A stretch of DNA of 64,000 nucleotides from Terriglobus sp. RCC_193. Lineage in GTDB: Bacteria; Acidobacteriota; Terriglobia; Terriglobales; Acidobacteriaceae. A program made the translations under genes and the position numbers. Of this stretch, positions 9,139 to 17,347 are shown in pieces (position 1 is the stretch's first letter; the number at the start of each line of letters is the position of its first letter). The notes under the pieces are model-generated. The model was not told where the DNA came from. It did no database searches and saw nothing but the letters and a program-made list of their open reading frames with translations. The stretch is from positions 1,122,037 through 1,186,036 of the forward strand of contig NZ_JBFUPK010000002.1 in the NCBI RefSeq assembly GCF_041355105.1, in the 5' to 3' direction.

Positions 9139-10503
9139 ATGAAGCGCATCGCCATTGTGGGAGGAGGTCTGGCAGGCCTGTCTGCTGCCTATGAACTCCA
9201 GCGCAACGGTTACGGCTTCACTCTCTTTGAACAAAGTCATCGGCTGGGTGGCATCGTCGATACGCTGCGGCAGGATGGCTTCGTGATTGAGCGTGGTCCG
9301 GATGGCTGGGTCACGGAGAAGCCGTGGGCACGTGAGCTTGCGATTGAACTTGGCCTGGAAGACGAACTTATCACTTCCAACGATCACGAACGCATCACGT
9401 GGATATTGCAGCAAGGTAAGCTGCTGCCTATGCCGGACAACATGCGCATGATGGTTCCTGAACATGTGGACACCATTCTGCATTCGCCGCTGTTCAGCGA
9501 GAATGCGCGCAACGCATACATTGCCGAAGAACAGCGCGCGGAAGAGTTGAAAGCCGCCGCCCCGGATCATGATGAATCTGTCGCCAGCTTCATCCAGCGC
9601 CACTTCGGTGAAGAGGTGTTGCGCGTCATTGGCGCGCCTTTGCTTGGTGGTGTGTTCGGTGGCGATGTGTACCAGCTCAGCGTGCGTGCGGTAATGCCAG
9701 CGTTTGTGCAGATGGAACGTGAGTATGGATCGTTGATCCGCGCGCTTGCTGCGAAGAGGGCACAACGCGGCAATCGGCCTGCTTCGCCTGTCTTTACTTC
9801 GCTCAAGACGGGAACAGGAACACTGGTGGAACGAATGGCAGAGACATTGCCGGATGCTTCCATCCGTTTGAATGCACAGGTAAAGCAGATTGAGCGCACT
9901 GGTCATGGATGGTCAATTGACGGTGAGTCGTTCGATCATTTGATGCTGGCGTTGCCGGTGCATCATGCAGCACGACTCATCGCTGCGACCGAGGCACGCA
10001 TGGCGGAATTGATTGTGCAGCCGACGAGTTCCGCGGTCATTGTTGGCTTTGGTTATCTTCCAGGCAACGCACCTGTCACTCCTAAAGGATTCGGATTTCT
10101 GTCGCCGGAAGGCGAAGCGTGCACGTTATTGGCTGCGACATTTTCTGATCAGAAGTTCACGCATCGCGTGCCGGAAGGCGGTAAGAGTCTGCGTGCTTTC
10201 TTTGGTGGCAAAGAGGCAGAAGCTTTGCAGCAGGAAAGCGATGAAACCATCATCACTGCGGCGAGTCGCGAGATGGAGAAGGTATTGGGACCACTTCCGC
10301 AGCCTGCCATTGCATTTGCGCGTCGTATGCCGTGTTCACTGCCACAGTATGGTGTGGGACATGGCGAACGTATGGCGGAATTGCAGGAGCGCGTGCATGC
10401 GCTGGGTGCACTGCATCTTCTGGGCAATGGATATCGTGGTGTTGGCTTGCCAGACCTGATCCGCGATGGTCGTGCCGCCGCACGCGAACTGCTGGCATCC
10501 TGA
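9139..10503 (+). CDS. hemY: Protoporphyrinogen/coproporphyrinogen oxidase (FAD, HemY/HemG type)
   Basis: This 454-aa flavoprotein opens with the FAD-binding dinucleotide motif VGGGLAGLSAAYEL (residues ~7-20), then ERGPDGW and the conserved GAPLLGGVFGGD segment; the C-terminus has LLGNGYRGVGLPD, the second FAD contact. It oxidises the porphyrinogen ring using O2. It starts 2 nt after hemH, completing a hemE-hemH-hemY order. No hemQ is seen nearby, so the branch (protoporphyrin or coproporphyrin dependent) stays open. Databases name this gene hemG or hemY. Confidence 0.93.
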   Translation: MKRIAIVGGGLAGLSAAYELQRNGYGFTLFEQSHRLGGIVDTLRQDGFVIERGPDGWVTEKPWARELAIELGLEDELITSNDHERITWILQQGKLLPMPDNMRMMVPEHVDTILHSPLFSENARNAYIAEEQRAEELKAAAPDHDESVASFIQRHFGEEVLRVIGAPLLGGVFGGDVYQLSVRAVMPAFVQMEREYGSLIRALAAKRAQRGNRPASPVFTSLKTGTGTLVERMAETLPDASIRLNAQVKQIERTGHGWSIDGESFDHLMLALPVHHAARLIAATEARMAELIVQPTSSAVIVGFGYLPGNAPVTPKGFGFLSPEGEACTLLAATFSDQKFTHRVPEGGKSLRAFFGGKEAEALQQESDETIITAASREMEKVLGPLPQPAIAFARRMPCSLPQYGVGHGERMAELQERVHALGALHLLGNGYRGVGLPDLIRDGRAAARELLAS

Positions 10504-10513
10504 GGACACTCGC

Positions 10514-11737
10514 ATGGCATTGATCACCTGTCAGGAAGCACTCGATCTCGTCGCAACTCACATCGCCACGCTCTCGCCGCGTACAGACGTGGAGCGTGTG
10601 CCGCTGGAGCAGGCACTGGGACGCGTTCTTGCTGAGCCTATTTATGCCGACCGGGATCAACCGCCGTTTCCTCGCTCTGCACGTGATGGCTATGCCGTTC
10701 GCGCTGCAGATCATGGTGTGCGAAGACTCGTTGGCTCCGTCCGCGCAGGTGAAATATGGATGGGAGCGCCACTGGCCGAGGGAGAAACCATCGAAGTGAT
10801 GACCGGCGCTCCGGCTCCGGATGGCGCGGATGCTGTCGTGATGCTGGAGCACGTGGAGGCCACTGCCGCCGAGGTTCGCATCTCTGGCAACCACCTGCCG
10901 CGTGCGGGTGACAATGTGGTTCCGCGTGGACAGGAAGCGCGCGCGGGCGATGTGCTGCTGCGCGCGGGTATCCGCCTTACTCCGGCAGAGATTGCTCTTG
11001 CAGCATCAGTTGGCGCTGCGGAATTGGACGTGTATACGCAGCCGGTGGCTGCAGTGTTGGCGACGGGCGATGAACTGGTGGCTGTCAACCGGACCCCCGC
11101 GCCGCACCAGATCCGCGACAGCAATTCACATGTATTGGCGGCCCTGGTGTCGCAGCATGGCGGTGTGCCGCGATTGTTACCACCTGCGCTGGATACCCGC
11201 GAATCACTTCTGGAACACATTACTACAGCACGAGACGCGAGGCTGTTGCTGTTAAGTGGTGGCGTTTCCGCAGGCAAGTACGACCTGGTGGAAGATGTGC
11301 TGCTGTCGCTGGGCGCGGAGTTCTACTTCACGGGTGTTCTCATTCAGCCGGGCAAGCCGGTTGTCTTCGGGCGTCTGCCTGCGACAGACACCCACTCGGA
11401 GCAGTGGATCTTCGGTCTGCCGGGCAATCCGGTGTCCACGCTGGTAACGGCGCTGCTGTTTGCTATGCCGATGTTGCAGGCGTTGGGCGGTGAGTTGTCA
11501 CCGCAGCCGCGATTCGTGCAGGCGACACTGGCAGCCGCAGTGAAGGTGCGTCCCGGACTGACGCGTTTTGTAGCTGCGAAGCTTTCTTCCTCACTTCATG
11601 CAGTAAAAGTGGAAGCCGTGGGCTCGCATGGTTCGGGTGACCTGGCCGGCAATGCTCGCGCTGACGGCTATATCGTGGTCCCGCCGGATGTGGAATCCCT
11701 TGCTCCGGGCGCTACCGTGACCGTGCTGCTGCGGTAG
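10514..11737 (+). CDS. moeA: Molybdopterin molybdenumtransferase MoeA
   Basis: The start is set at the ATG at 10514, 10 nt after hemY; an upstream start at 10466 would run into hemY. The 407 residues contain PPFPRSARDGYAV (~50-62), MTGAPAPDGADAVVMLE (~96-112), and the MoCF-binding-like domain with LSGGVSAGKYD and GLPGNPVS. MoeA inserts molybdate into adenylylated molybdopterin to make Moco. It sits in the heme transcription unit with moaC two genes on. No molybdoenzyme is visible in this window; the ActB protein is a non-molybdenum relative. Confidence 0.95.
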   Translation: MALITCQEALDLVATHIATLSPRTDVERVPLEQALGRVLAEPIYADRDQPPFPRSARDGYAVRAADHGVRRLVGSVRAGEIWMGAPLAEGETIEVMTGAPAPDGADAVVMLEHVEATAAEVRISGNHLPRAGDNVVPRGQEARAGDVLLRAGIRLTPAEIALAASVGAAELDVYTQPVAAVLATGDELVAVNRTPAPHQIRDSNSHVLAALVSQHGGVPRLLPPALDTRESLLEHITTARDARLLLLSGGVSAGKYDLVEDVLLSLGAEFYFTGVLIQPGKPVVFGRLPATDTHSEQWIFGLPGNPVSTLVTALLFAMPMLQALGGELSPQPRFVQATLAAAVKVRPGLTRFVAAKLSSSLHAVKVEAVGSHGSGDLAGNARADGYIVVPPDVESLAPGATVTVLLR

Positions 11738-11747
11738 GCTCATACAC

Positions 11748-11945
11748 ATGACGAAGACCGCACGCCTGGGCAAACTGTTGATTGGGGCTGCCGTGATTGT
11801 GCCTGCGTTGGCGGTGGCCGGGCTGATCGTGGAAAGCCACTACCTGCTGATCCATATTGAGCAGCGACAATTGCTGAAGTGGCTGGCGCTGGATGCGGGC
11901 GTGCTGATATTGGGATTGATGCTGAGTCGCGGAGAAGACCTGTGA
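11748..11945 (+). CDS. Small two-helix membrane protein, unknown function
   Basis: The 65-aa product has a short basic N-terminus and two hydrophobic stretches (about residues 11-29 and 45-60) separated by a polar loop containing ESHYLLIHIEQRQ. It starts 10 nt after moeA, and its stop overlaps the moaC GTG start (GTGA), which argues for real, coupled translation. No family is recognised. It may be a small membrane partner of the pathway or simply a conserved operon filler. Confidence 0.65.
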   Translation: MTKTARLGKLLIGAAVIVPALAVAGLIVESHYLLIHIEQRQLLKWLALDAGVLILGLMLSRGEDL

Positions 11946-12436
11946 GCAAGCTATCGCACTACAACGACGCAGGCGAAGCGCACATGGTGGACGTGAGCGA
12001 CAAGAAGCCCACGCGCCGAGAAGCGGTTGCCGAAGCCTTCGTGGAACTGAATGCCGACGTCCTCGCCGCCCTACCGCAAAACCCCAAGGGTAATCCACTG
12101 GAAGTGGCGCGATTTGCGGGTATAACCGCTGCCAAGAAGACGGCGGATCTGATTCCTATGTGCCATCCGCTGCCGTTGTCCTTCGTGGATGTGGAGGCGA
12201 CTATCGTGCATCCCGCGGCGTTGCTGAAGACCGGTGGGGGAGTGCGCATCCGAGCCACCGCAGCGACGGTTGCCGGAACTGGCGTGGAGATGGAGGCGAT
12301 GACCGCTGCGGCCGTTGCCGCGCTCACGATCTACGACATGACGAAAGCGCTGGATAAGGGCATCCGCATCCGCGAGGTGGTTCTCCTAAGCAAAAAAGGC
12401 GGCAAGAGCGGAGATTACGTTCGTTCTGAGGGGTAA
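11942..12436 (+). CDS. moaC: Cyclic pyranopterin monophosphate synthase MoaC
   Basis: The start is the GTG at 11942 overlapping the preceding stop; it gives the normal 164-aa MoaC beginning VSKLSHYNDAGEAHMVDVS. The family signature GITAAKKTADLIPMCHPLPL is at about residues 59-78, and MEAMTAAAVAALTIYDM follows with the conserved Asp. With MoaA, MoaC converts GTP-derived 3',8-cH2GTP to cyclic pyranopterin monophosphate, the first steps of Moco synthesis; moaA is not in the window. It is the last gene of the 1806-12436 run and ends 5 nt from a convergent gene. Confidence 0.96.
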   Translation: MSKLSHYNDAGEAHMVDVSDKKPTRREAVAEAFVELNADVLAALPQNPKGNPLEVARFAGITAAKKTADLIPMCHPLPLSFVDVEATIVHPAALLKTGGGVRIRATAATVAGTGVEMEAMTAAAVAALTIYDMTKALDKGIRIREVVLLSKKGGKSGDYVRSEG

Positions 12437-12441
12437 GCCGG

Positions 12442-14166
12442 TTACAGATTTGGTAGACCGGCGCGCAGGAGGATGGAACCGAAATGGCCCGAATCCCGCA
12501 GCGGCTGCCAGCGGGATTCGACAGCGAGGAAGATGAGGCGAAGGTCACGTTCCTCGAAGGCTTGATCGATGAGTTGAAGAGCTGCGGAATGGTTGCCGAG
12601 GCCAAGTTGAGCGAGGGCCAGGTGGACAGGCGAAGCGAAGGCCGAGATGCGTTGATGCTCCAGCGCTGCGAGGTCGGCGAGAGCGGCTTCGCGATGGTCG
12701 GCGCTTGCGAGCGTATAAGCGCGGAAGGCTAAGGGTTCGGTGTTGCCGGAGGAAAAGCTGAGAGCCCTGGAGAAGGACTCAATGGCAGCCTGTGGCTGTT
12801 CGAGTAAACCGAGAGTCTTGCCGCGCATGAGATGCGCAACCCAGAACTGCGGAGCAAGCTCAAGAATTCGGTTGAGTGGCGAAAGCGCCTGTTCGAACCT
12901 GCCTGCGTTGTAGAGGAAGTGGCCGATATGGGTGTTGACGATCGGTGAGAGCGGATCGAGATGCCGGGCACGGTGAATGGCGGCGATGGCCTGATCGTGC
13001 TGCTGCAGGATGGAGTAGACGTGAGCGAGGAACATGGCCCCGTTGCTATCGGAGGGATTGAGCAGCTCAATCTGCTGGAAATGATGGACAGCGAGTTGCC
13101 AGTTGCGCCAGTACCAGAATTGAACGAGTCCAAGAGCCATATGAGCCTCAGGCTGCGCCTGAGAACCCGTTTGAATAGCGAGTGCCTGCTCGGCGAATTG
13201 CTGAGCGAGAGGAAAACAGTCGGAGGGACGGGCGTTGGAGGTAATGGGCAGTATGGCGTAGCAGGACGCAAGACCTGCGTAAGCCGGGGCGCATGCAGGA
13301 TCCAAAGTGAGGGCCTGTCGGAAATAACCGATGGCCGCCTCGATGGTGGGGCGTGTGCGTTGGACCCAGAGGTGACGAGCGCGGAGGAGAAGGTCATGGA
13401 CTTCGGGGTCGAGTACGGGTGAGGGCGCAGGAGTATCGCTGAGTCGGGTTTGGACGGCGTGTGCAGTGGCGAGTGCAATCTCGGACTGAAACTGGAAGAG
13501 ATCAGTGAGATTTCGCTCGAAGGTCTGTGTCCAGAGAGCAGTGCTATCGGAGGCGCGGAGGAGCTTGACGGCAATACGAACACGGTTGCCGTCACGGCGA
13601 ACGGAACCCTCGATGAGGTAATCGACAGCGAGGTCCCGGGCTATGGTTTCGATGGGAAGGCTGGCGCCTTTGAAGCGCATGACCGAGGTGCGGGCGATGA
13701 TGCCAAGTCGAGAGCCGAAGAGGCGAGCCATCGTGGCAATGAGTTCTTCGGTGAGGCCATCTGAGAAGTAGTCTTCAGCAGGATCGGGGTTGAGGTTGGC
13801 GAGCGGGAGGACAGCGAGGCGCTGAACCACCTCAGGCACAGCCAGCGCCGTGGCCGAAGCTGGTGGGAGATTGAGTCGATAACCGCGACCGGAGACAGTG
13901 AGGACGAGGGTATGGTCGCCGAGAGCGCGACGTATTTTCTTGATGGCAGTATAGAGAGCTGATTCTCCGTCGACAAACACTCCTTCGCCCCAGACATGCG
14001 CGAGAGCCTCGTCATGGGTGACGAGGGCGCCATTGCGCTCAGCGAGAAGAAAGAGGAGCTCCAGGGGTTTGGGGTCGAGACGAACGGGTGTATCGCCGCG
14101 ACGGAGAGAGAAGGTGCTGCGGTCGAGCTCGAAGTCGAGGAAGCGGATGCTTGCAGAGCTGGTCAT
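12442..14166 (-). CDS. Winged-helix (OmpR/CadC-type) regulator with TolB-like and TPR domains
   Basis: This 574-aa protein starts with a winged-helix DNA-binding domain (about residues 10-100; DPKPLELLFLLAERNG and TVSGRGYRL are typical). A middle domain of the kind found in CadC-like and adenylate-cyclase-linked proteins follows (about 115-235, with VLPLANLNPDPAEDYFSDGL). The last ~330 residues are helical repeats compatible with tetratricopeptide repeats. No membrane segment is obvious, so it is probably a soluble transcription factor. It is divergent from the SnoaL-like gene 141 bp away, which it may control; that link is inference. Confidence 0.88.
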   Translation of the reverse strand: MTSSASIRFLDFELDRSTFSLRRGDTPVRLDPKPLELLFLLAERNGALVTHDEALAHVWGEGVFVDGESALYTAIKKIRRALGDHTLVLTVSGRGYRLNLPPASATALAVPEVVQRLAVLPLANLNPDPAEDYFSDGLTEELIATMARLFGSRLGIIARTSVMRFKGASLPIETIARDLAVDYLIEGSVRRDGNRVRIAVKLLRASDSTALWTQTFERNLTDLFQFQSEIALATAHAVQTRLSDTPAPSPVLDPEVHDLLLRARHLWVQRTRPTIEAAIGYFRQALTLDPACAPAYAGLASCYAILPITSNARPSDCFPLAQQFAEQALAIQTGSQAQPEAHMALGLVQFWYWRNWQLAVHHFQQIELLNPSDSNGAMFLAHVYSILQQHDQAIAAIHRARHLDPLSPIVNTHIGHFLYNAGRFEQALSPLNRILELAPQFWVAHLMRGKTLGLLEQPQAAIESFSRALSFSSGNTEPLAFRAYTLASADHREAALADLAALEHQRISAFASPVHLALAQLGLGNHSAALQLIDQAFEERDLRLIFLAVESRWQPLRDSGHFGSILLRAGLPNL

Positions 14167-14307
14167 CGGGATTCCTGCTGCTCCACAGGGGATGCGGTCG
14201 ATTCAGGAAATATACAGCTATTGGTCAGGACTTCTGTAGCAGCGAATCTCAGTATAGGTCTCGACGGTGACACACCGGTTCGAGATTCACCTGCAAAGGA
14301 GATGGCA

Positions 14308-14847
14308 ATGCAACAGAAAAGGATATGGACGATAGCGATGGCAGGAGTGCTGACGATGACAATGGCGGGCATCGAGGGTTGTGGAAGCAATGTCGTGAAG
14401 GCACAGGAGGCGGATCCGACGGCGACGCTGATGGGTATCGCGACCGGATTGGAGACGGCGTGGAACCAGGGTAACGGAACAGCGTATGCATCCTACTTTA
14501 CGGACGATGCGGACTTCATCAATATCCGTGGGGATATCTTTGCCGGAAGCAAACAGATTGCGCAGGTACACGGGATGATCCTGGCAGGCCCGTTCAAGGG
14601 CAGCCATATCGCGATCACGATGAGAACACTGAAGGTTCTGGCACCGGGCGTGGCAATGCTGGACACCGACCAGACGGTTACGGATTTTCCGGCTCTGCCA
14701 GCAGGTGTGGTGTCGACGGCTCCAGGAACGCTGGTGACGCATTTTAAATACATGGCAATAAAACAGGCGGATGGAAGTTGGAAGCTAATCTCCGGACAGA
14801 ACACTTCGGAACTGCCAGGGCGGACAGTATTGCCGCCGGTTGTTTGA
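14308..14847 (+). CDS. Exported SnoaL-like / DUF4440-type protein
   Basis: The start is the ATG at 14308, which has AAAGGAG seven bases upstream; an ATG at 14302 is too close to that site. The 179-aa product has a signal peptide (KRIWTIAMAGVLTMTMAG) with a following IEGCGS that could be a lipobox. The NTF2/SnoaL-like fold then begins with ATGLETAWNQGNGTAYASYF and ends with a beta strand KQADGSWKLISGQN. Such proteins often carry names like SgcJ/EcaC but their function is unknown. It is divergent from the TPR regulator. Confidence 0.8.
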   Translation: MQQKRIWTIAMAGVLTMTMAGIEGCGSNVVKAQEADPTATLMGIATGLETAWNQGNGTAYASYFTDDADFINIRGDIFAGSKQIAQVHGMILAGPFKGSHIAITMRTLKVLAPGVAMLDTDQTVTDFPALPAGVVSTAPGTLVTHFKYMAIKQADGSWKLISGQNTSELPGRTVLPPVV

Positions 14848-14991
14848 CGGAAGGCCATTGGCGCACGATCACAGCTAGTCCCAAAAAGGCACAATGTGTA
14901 GCATCCGCACGTTTTTGTAGGACGAGGTGGATACACGCGAATTACAATAACCTCACGGCGCAGACTGTTGAGATGGGATGGACTGCAAACG

Positions 14992-15430
14992 TTTGCGACC
15001 GGTGTTTTTCTGGATCATGATGGCGTCATCAAGGAGAAGCACGTTATTTTGTAGGCCTGAAAATTGCCACGTTACGGATGGTCCCTACTGCTAAAGATGC
15101 GCAGAAGCTTGGTACGGGGCGATAGCCGAGGCATATATTCAGAGGCAGATTTTCATCTTCTTATGGACGATATCCAAACAGAATTGGCAAATCATGGAAC
15201 GCAATTGGATGCCATCTATTTTTCCTCCTTCCATCCAGAGCATGGGGGAGGCGAGTATCGCCCCGACATGGACTGCCCTGAGCCTGCATCTGAAATGATC
15301 CTAAGGGTGGCAGAGCATCCCCTTGATCTCCAGCAAACTGTTCCGAGCGACCGCTGTGCTGATATCGCCGGCGAGGTCGCCGCTGGCACCCGCCCTGTTC
15401 TTTTTGGTGAAACGGAAACTGATTCCTGTC
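14992..15430 (+). pseudogene. Relic of a GmhB-type D,D-heptose 1,7-bisphosphate phosphatase
   Basis: In one reading frame the HAD motif I is visible (GVFLDHDGVIKEKHVI, 15001-15048), followed by two stops (15052-15060). After a few unrelated residues the frame matches the second half of GmhB-like enzymes: SRGIYSEADFHLLMDD, LDAIYFSSFHPEHGG, MILRVAEHPLDL and DRCADIAGEVAAGTRPVLF. The middle of the enzyme (the strand that normally precedes TNQSGIARG) is missing, and VGDRWSD-type motif IV is damaged to VPSDRCAD. It therefore cannot be active. An intact copy would make heptose precursors for lipopolysaccharide or S-layer glycans. Confidence 0.7.
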
Positions 15431-15689
15431 AGAACAATGTCCATTCACAAATAAATTTGCCCCTTGCGATAGGGGCATCTCTTCGACAACAGGGCATTCC
15501 CCGATCGAGGCTTTCCTGCCTGCTGCAAGAACCTTCAAGCATGTATACAAAAGTGGTAAAGCAGCAGGTATCCCTCTTGACGGAACATATAGCCCTTTTA
15601 TTTCAGGCGATGCCGAGTTATATATATTGAGGTTTAATGAAGAGTTGTTTGGAAGCTGGGAATATCTTCCTCGCGTACTGAGTGAGTGA
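15423..15689 (+). pseudogene. Unidentified coding remnant beside the GmhB relic
   Basis: A different frame from the GmhB relic is open for 89 codons and reads like the C-terminus of a protein (GKAAGIPLDGTYSPFISGDA, then LRFNEELFGSWEYLPRVL before a TGA). There is no ATG start and the upstream part runs into relic sequence, so this looks like the tail of a second decayed or fused polysaccharide gene. I do not recognise the family. The amino-acid composition is protein-like, but no homology search was possible. Confidence 0.35.
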
Positions 15690-15769
15690 CTGTGTTGTGA
15701 TGTTGCAATTGTCTGCCTATTGCGGTATTGAAGGAACTCATGAATAGCGAACCGGAAGTCAGGAAGTGA

Positions 15770-16507
15770 ATGCAATCTGAAGAACACATCTCAGCAGTGG
15801 TTCCAGTGCTTGGCAGCTTCAGCGCGCCGGATCTTGCAACCGTTTCGGGAAGGGAATTTGAGTGGTCTTTCGTTCCCTCGCCGTCAACATCGTTCGCGTA
15901 CAGTAGGGTGAAGCGGCTTCTCGACGTTGTATTTGTCCTAGCAGCAGTCCCACTATGGTTGCCGTTGTGCATAGTGCTGTCTCTGCTGGTGCGCCTCACT
16001 TCGTCAGGGCCCGTCTTCTATTCCCACCGTCGAATCGGCCATCATGGTGCCTTCTTTTCCATGTGGAAGTTCCGTACCATGTGTGTCAACTCCGCCCAGG
16101 TGCTGGAACAGCATCTGGCCACACACCCGGAAGACCGTGCAGAATGGGCCGCCACGCACAAACTGAAGAATGACCCTCGCGTCACCCGACTCGGGCGCTT
16201 TCTTCGACAGACTTCTCTGGACGAGCTTCCGCAACTCTGGGATGTCCTCACAGGCCGGATGTCTCTGGTCGGTCCCCGACCGATTGTTGCTGCAGAGGCA
16301 GAGAAGTACGGTACCGACCTGGCGTACTATCTTGCCGTGGTGCCGGGGATCACTGGCCTGTGGCAAACCTCGGGCCGTTCTACCCTATCCTACGATGAAC
16401 GAGTTGCTCTGGATCGCCGCTACGTGGAGGAATGGTCCTTGCAAATGGATCTTCTTCTTCTGCTGCGTACGGTGAACAAAGTTGCCAATTCAGAAGGCGC
16501 TTATTAA
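15770..16507 (+). CDS. Polyprenyl-phosphate sugar-1-phosphate transferase (initiating glycosyltransferase)
   Basis: This 245-aa protein belongs to the bacterial sugar transferase family (WbaP/WcaJ C-terminal catalytic domain). A basic region KRLLDVVF leads into one hydrophobic hairpin (about residues 49-72). It is followed by SSGPVFYSHRRIG, WKFRTM, RVTRLGRFLRQTSLDELPQL, MSLVGPRP and PGITGLWQTSGR, all family hallmarks. It would load the first sugar phosphate on undecaprenyl phosphate at the cytoplasmic face. It lacks the multi-span N-terminal part of WbaP, as in monotopic PglC/WecP-like enzymes. A perfect hairpin terminator follows. Confidence 0.93.
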   Translation: MQSEEHISAVVPVLGSFSAPDLATVSGREFEWSFVPSPSTSFAYSRVKRLLDVVFVLAAVPLWLPLCIVLSLLVRLTSSGPVFYSHRRIGHHGAFFSMWKFRTMCVNSAQVLEQHLATHPEDRAEWAATHKLKNDPRVTRLGRFLRQTSLDELPQLWDVLTGRMSLVGPRPIVAAEAEKYGTDLAYYLAVVPGITGLWQTSGRSTLSYDERVALDRRYVEEWSLQMDLLLLLRTVNKVANSEGAY

Positions 16508-16528
16508 ACCAATCACTTTTGGTGTTTG

Positions 16529-16560
16529 TGCGGCCTCCCAGGAGGCCGCATGCTGTTTTT
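16529..16560 (+). terminator. Rho-independent terminator of the sugar transferase gene
   Basis: TGCGGCCTCC (16529-16538) and GGAGGCCGCA (16541-16550) form a perfect GC-rich stem, and TGCTGTTTTT follows. It ends the sugar transferase transcript 22 nt after the stop and leaves rfbC to its own promoter. Confidence 0.85.
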
Positions 16561-16774
16561 AGTGGCCCTTGTGTCCTCGCACCTGAATGTTTCTTGCAGC
16601 TCTGCAGTTATGGTGCACGGTGTCGAGGGTAATTCGCCACGGCTTAAGCCACAAACGGTAGAATCGAATAAGGCTGGCTTCGGCCCGATGATTGCCAGCA
16701 GCGCTGTTGCTGGTCACGTTAATGGATGTGGGCAATCTCGGCAGCACCGTGGCACTGAATGGAGTTTTTAACGC

Positions 16775-17347
16775 GTGCAGGTTTTTGATACGTCTTTGTC
16801 TGAAGTGAAGCTGGTGCGTCCCATGGTGCATGGAGACGACCGCGGCTGGTTTGCCGAGCTTTTTAGTACGCGTTCTTTTGCCGAACACGGTTTGCCGACC
16901 AAGTTTGTACAGGACAATCAGTCCTATTCGCGACGGGGTGTGCTGCGCGGATTGCACTTCCAGCTTGGGAATGAGCAAGGCAAGCTGGTGCGTGCGGCTG
17001 CCGGACACATTTGGGATGTGGCAGTTGATTTACGCCCCAATTCGCCACAGTTTGGCAAGTGGGCTGGTTTCCATCTGACAGGGGATGTGCTCGAGTATCT
17101 CTGGATCCCTGAGGGATTTGGGCACGGTTTTGTCGTTCTATCGGAAACGGCAAGCGTGATGTACAAGGTCACGAACCTGTATGACCCCAAAGCGGAGCGC
17201 GCTGTGCGTTGGGATGATCCCACGCTGGGGATTCAATGGCCGCTGGAAGGCCTTGAGCCGCAGTTATCCGCGCGCGATGTTGTGGCTCCCCGGATAGAGG
17301 ATGCTGAGCTACCCAGCCCTTACAAAGAGCCTGCTGTACGTAGCTGA
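16775..17347 (+). CDS. rfbC: dTDP-4-dehydrorhamnose 3,5-epimerase
   Basis: This 190-aa protein starts with GTG (VQVFDTSLSEVKLVRP). It carries RGVLRGLHFQLG with the catalytic His, KLVRAAAGHIWDVAVDLR, and IPEGFGHGFVVLSE with the second conserved His, typical of the RmlC cupin. It epimerises C3 and C5 of dTDP-4-keto-6-deoxyglucose on the way to dTDP-L-rhamnose. It runs on the plus strand while the other three rhamnose genes are on the minus strand, and its last 28 bp overlap the end of rfbD tail to tail. Confidence 0.96.
   Translation: MQVFDTSLSEVKLVRPMVHGDDRGWFAELFSTRSFAEHGLPTKFVQDNQSYSRRGVLRGLHFQLGNEQGKLVRAAAGHIWDVAVDLRPNSPQFGKWAGFHLTGDVLEYLWIPEGFGHGFVVLSETASVMYKVTNLYDPKAERAVRWDDPTLGIQWPLEGLEPQLSARDVVAPRIEDAELPSPYKEPAVRS

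Larger units (their letters stand above)
14848..15769. other. Gene-poor stretch with decayed genes, upstream of the sugar transferase
   Basis: Apart from the two relics described separately, 14848-14991 and 15690-15769 hold no convincing gene. The base composition is more AT-rich than the flanking core genes. The long open frame on the minus strand (15161-15787) is a shadow of the relic. The end of this stretch provides the CAGGAAGTGA ribosome site of the sugar transferase. Confidence 0.6.

Noticed and set aside
15161-15787. 208-aa open frame on the minus strand over the relic region
   Set aside because: The plus strand shows clear GmhB-like relics; the minus frame has no family features and overlaps the sugar transferase start.
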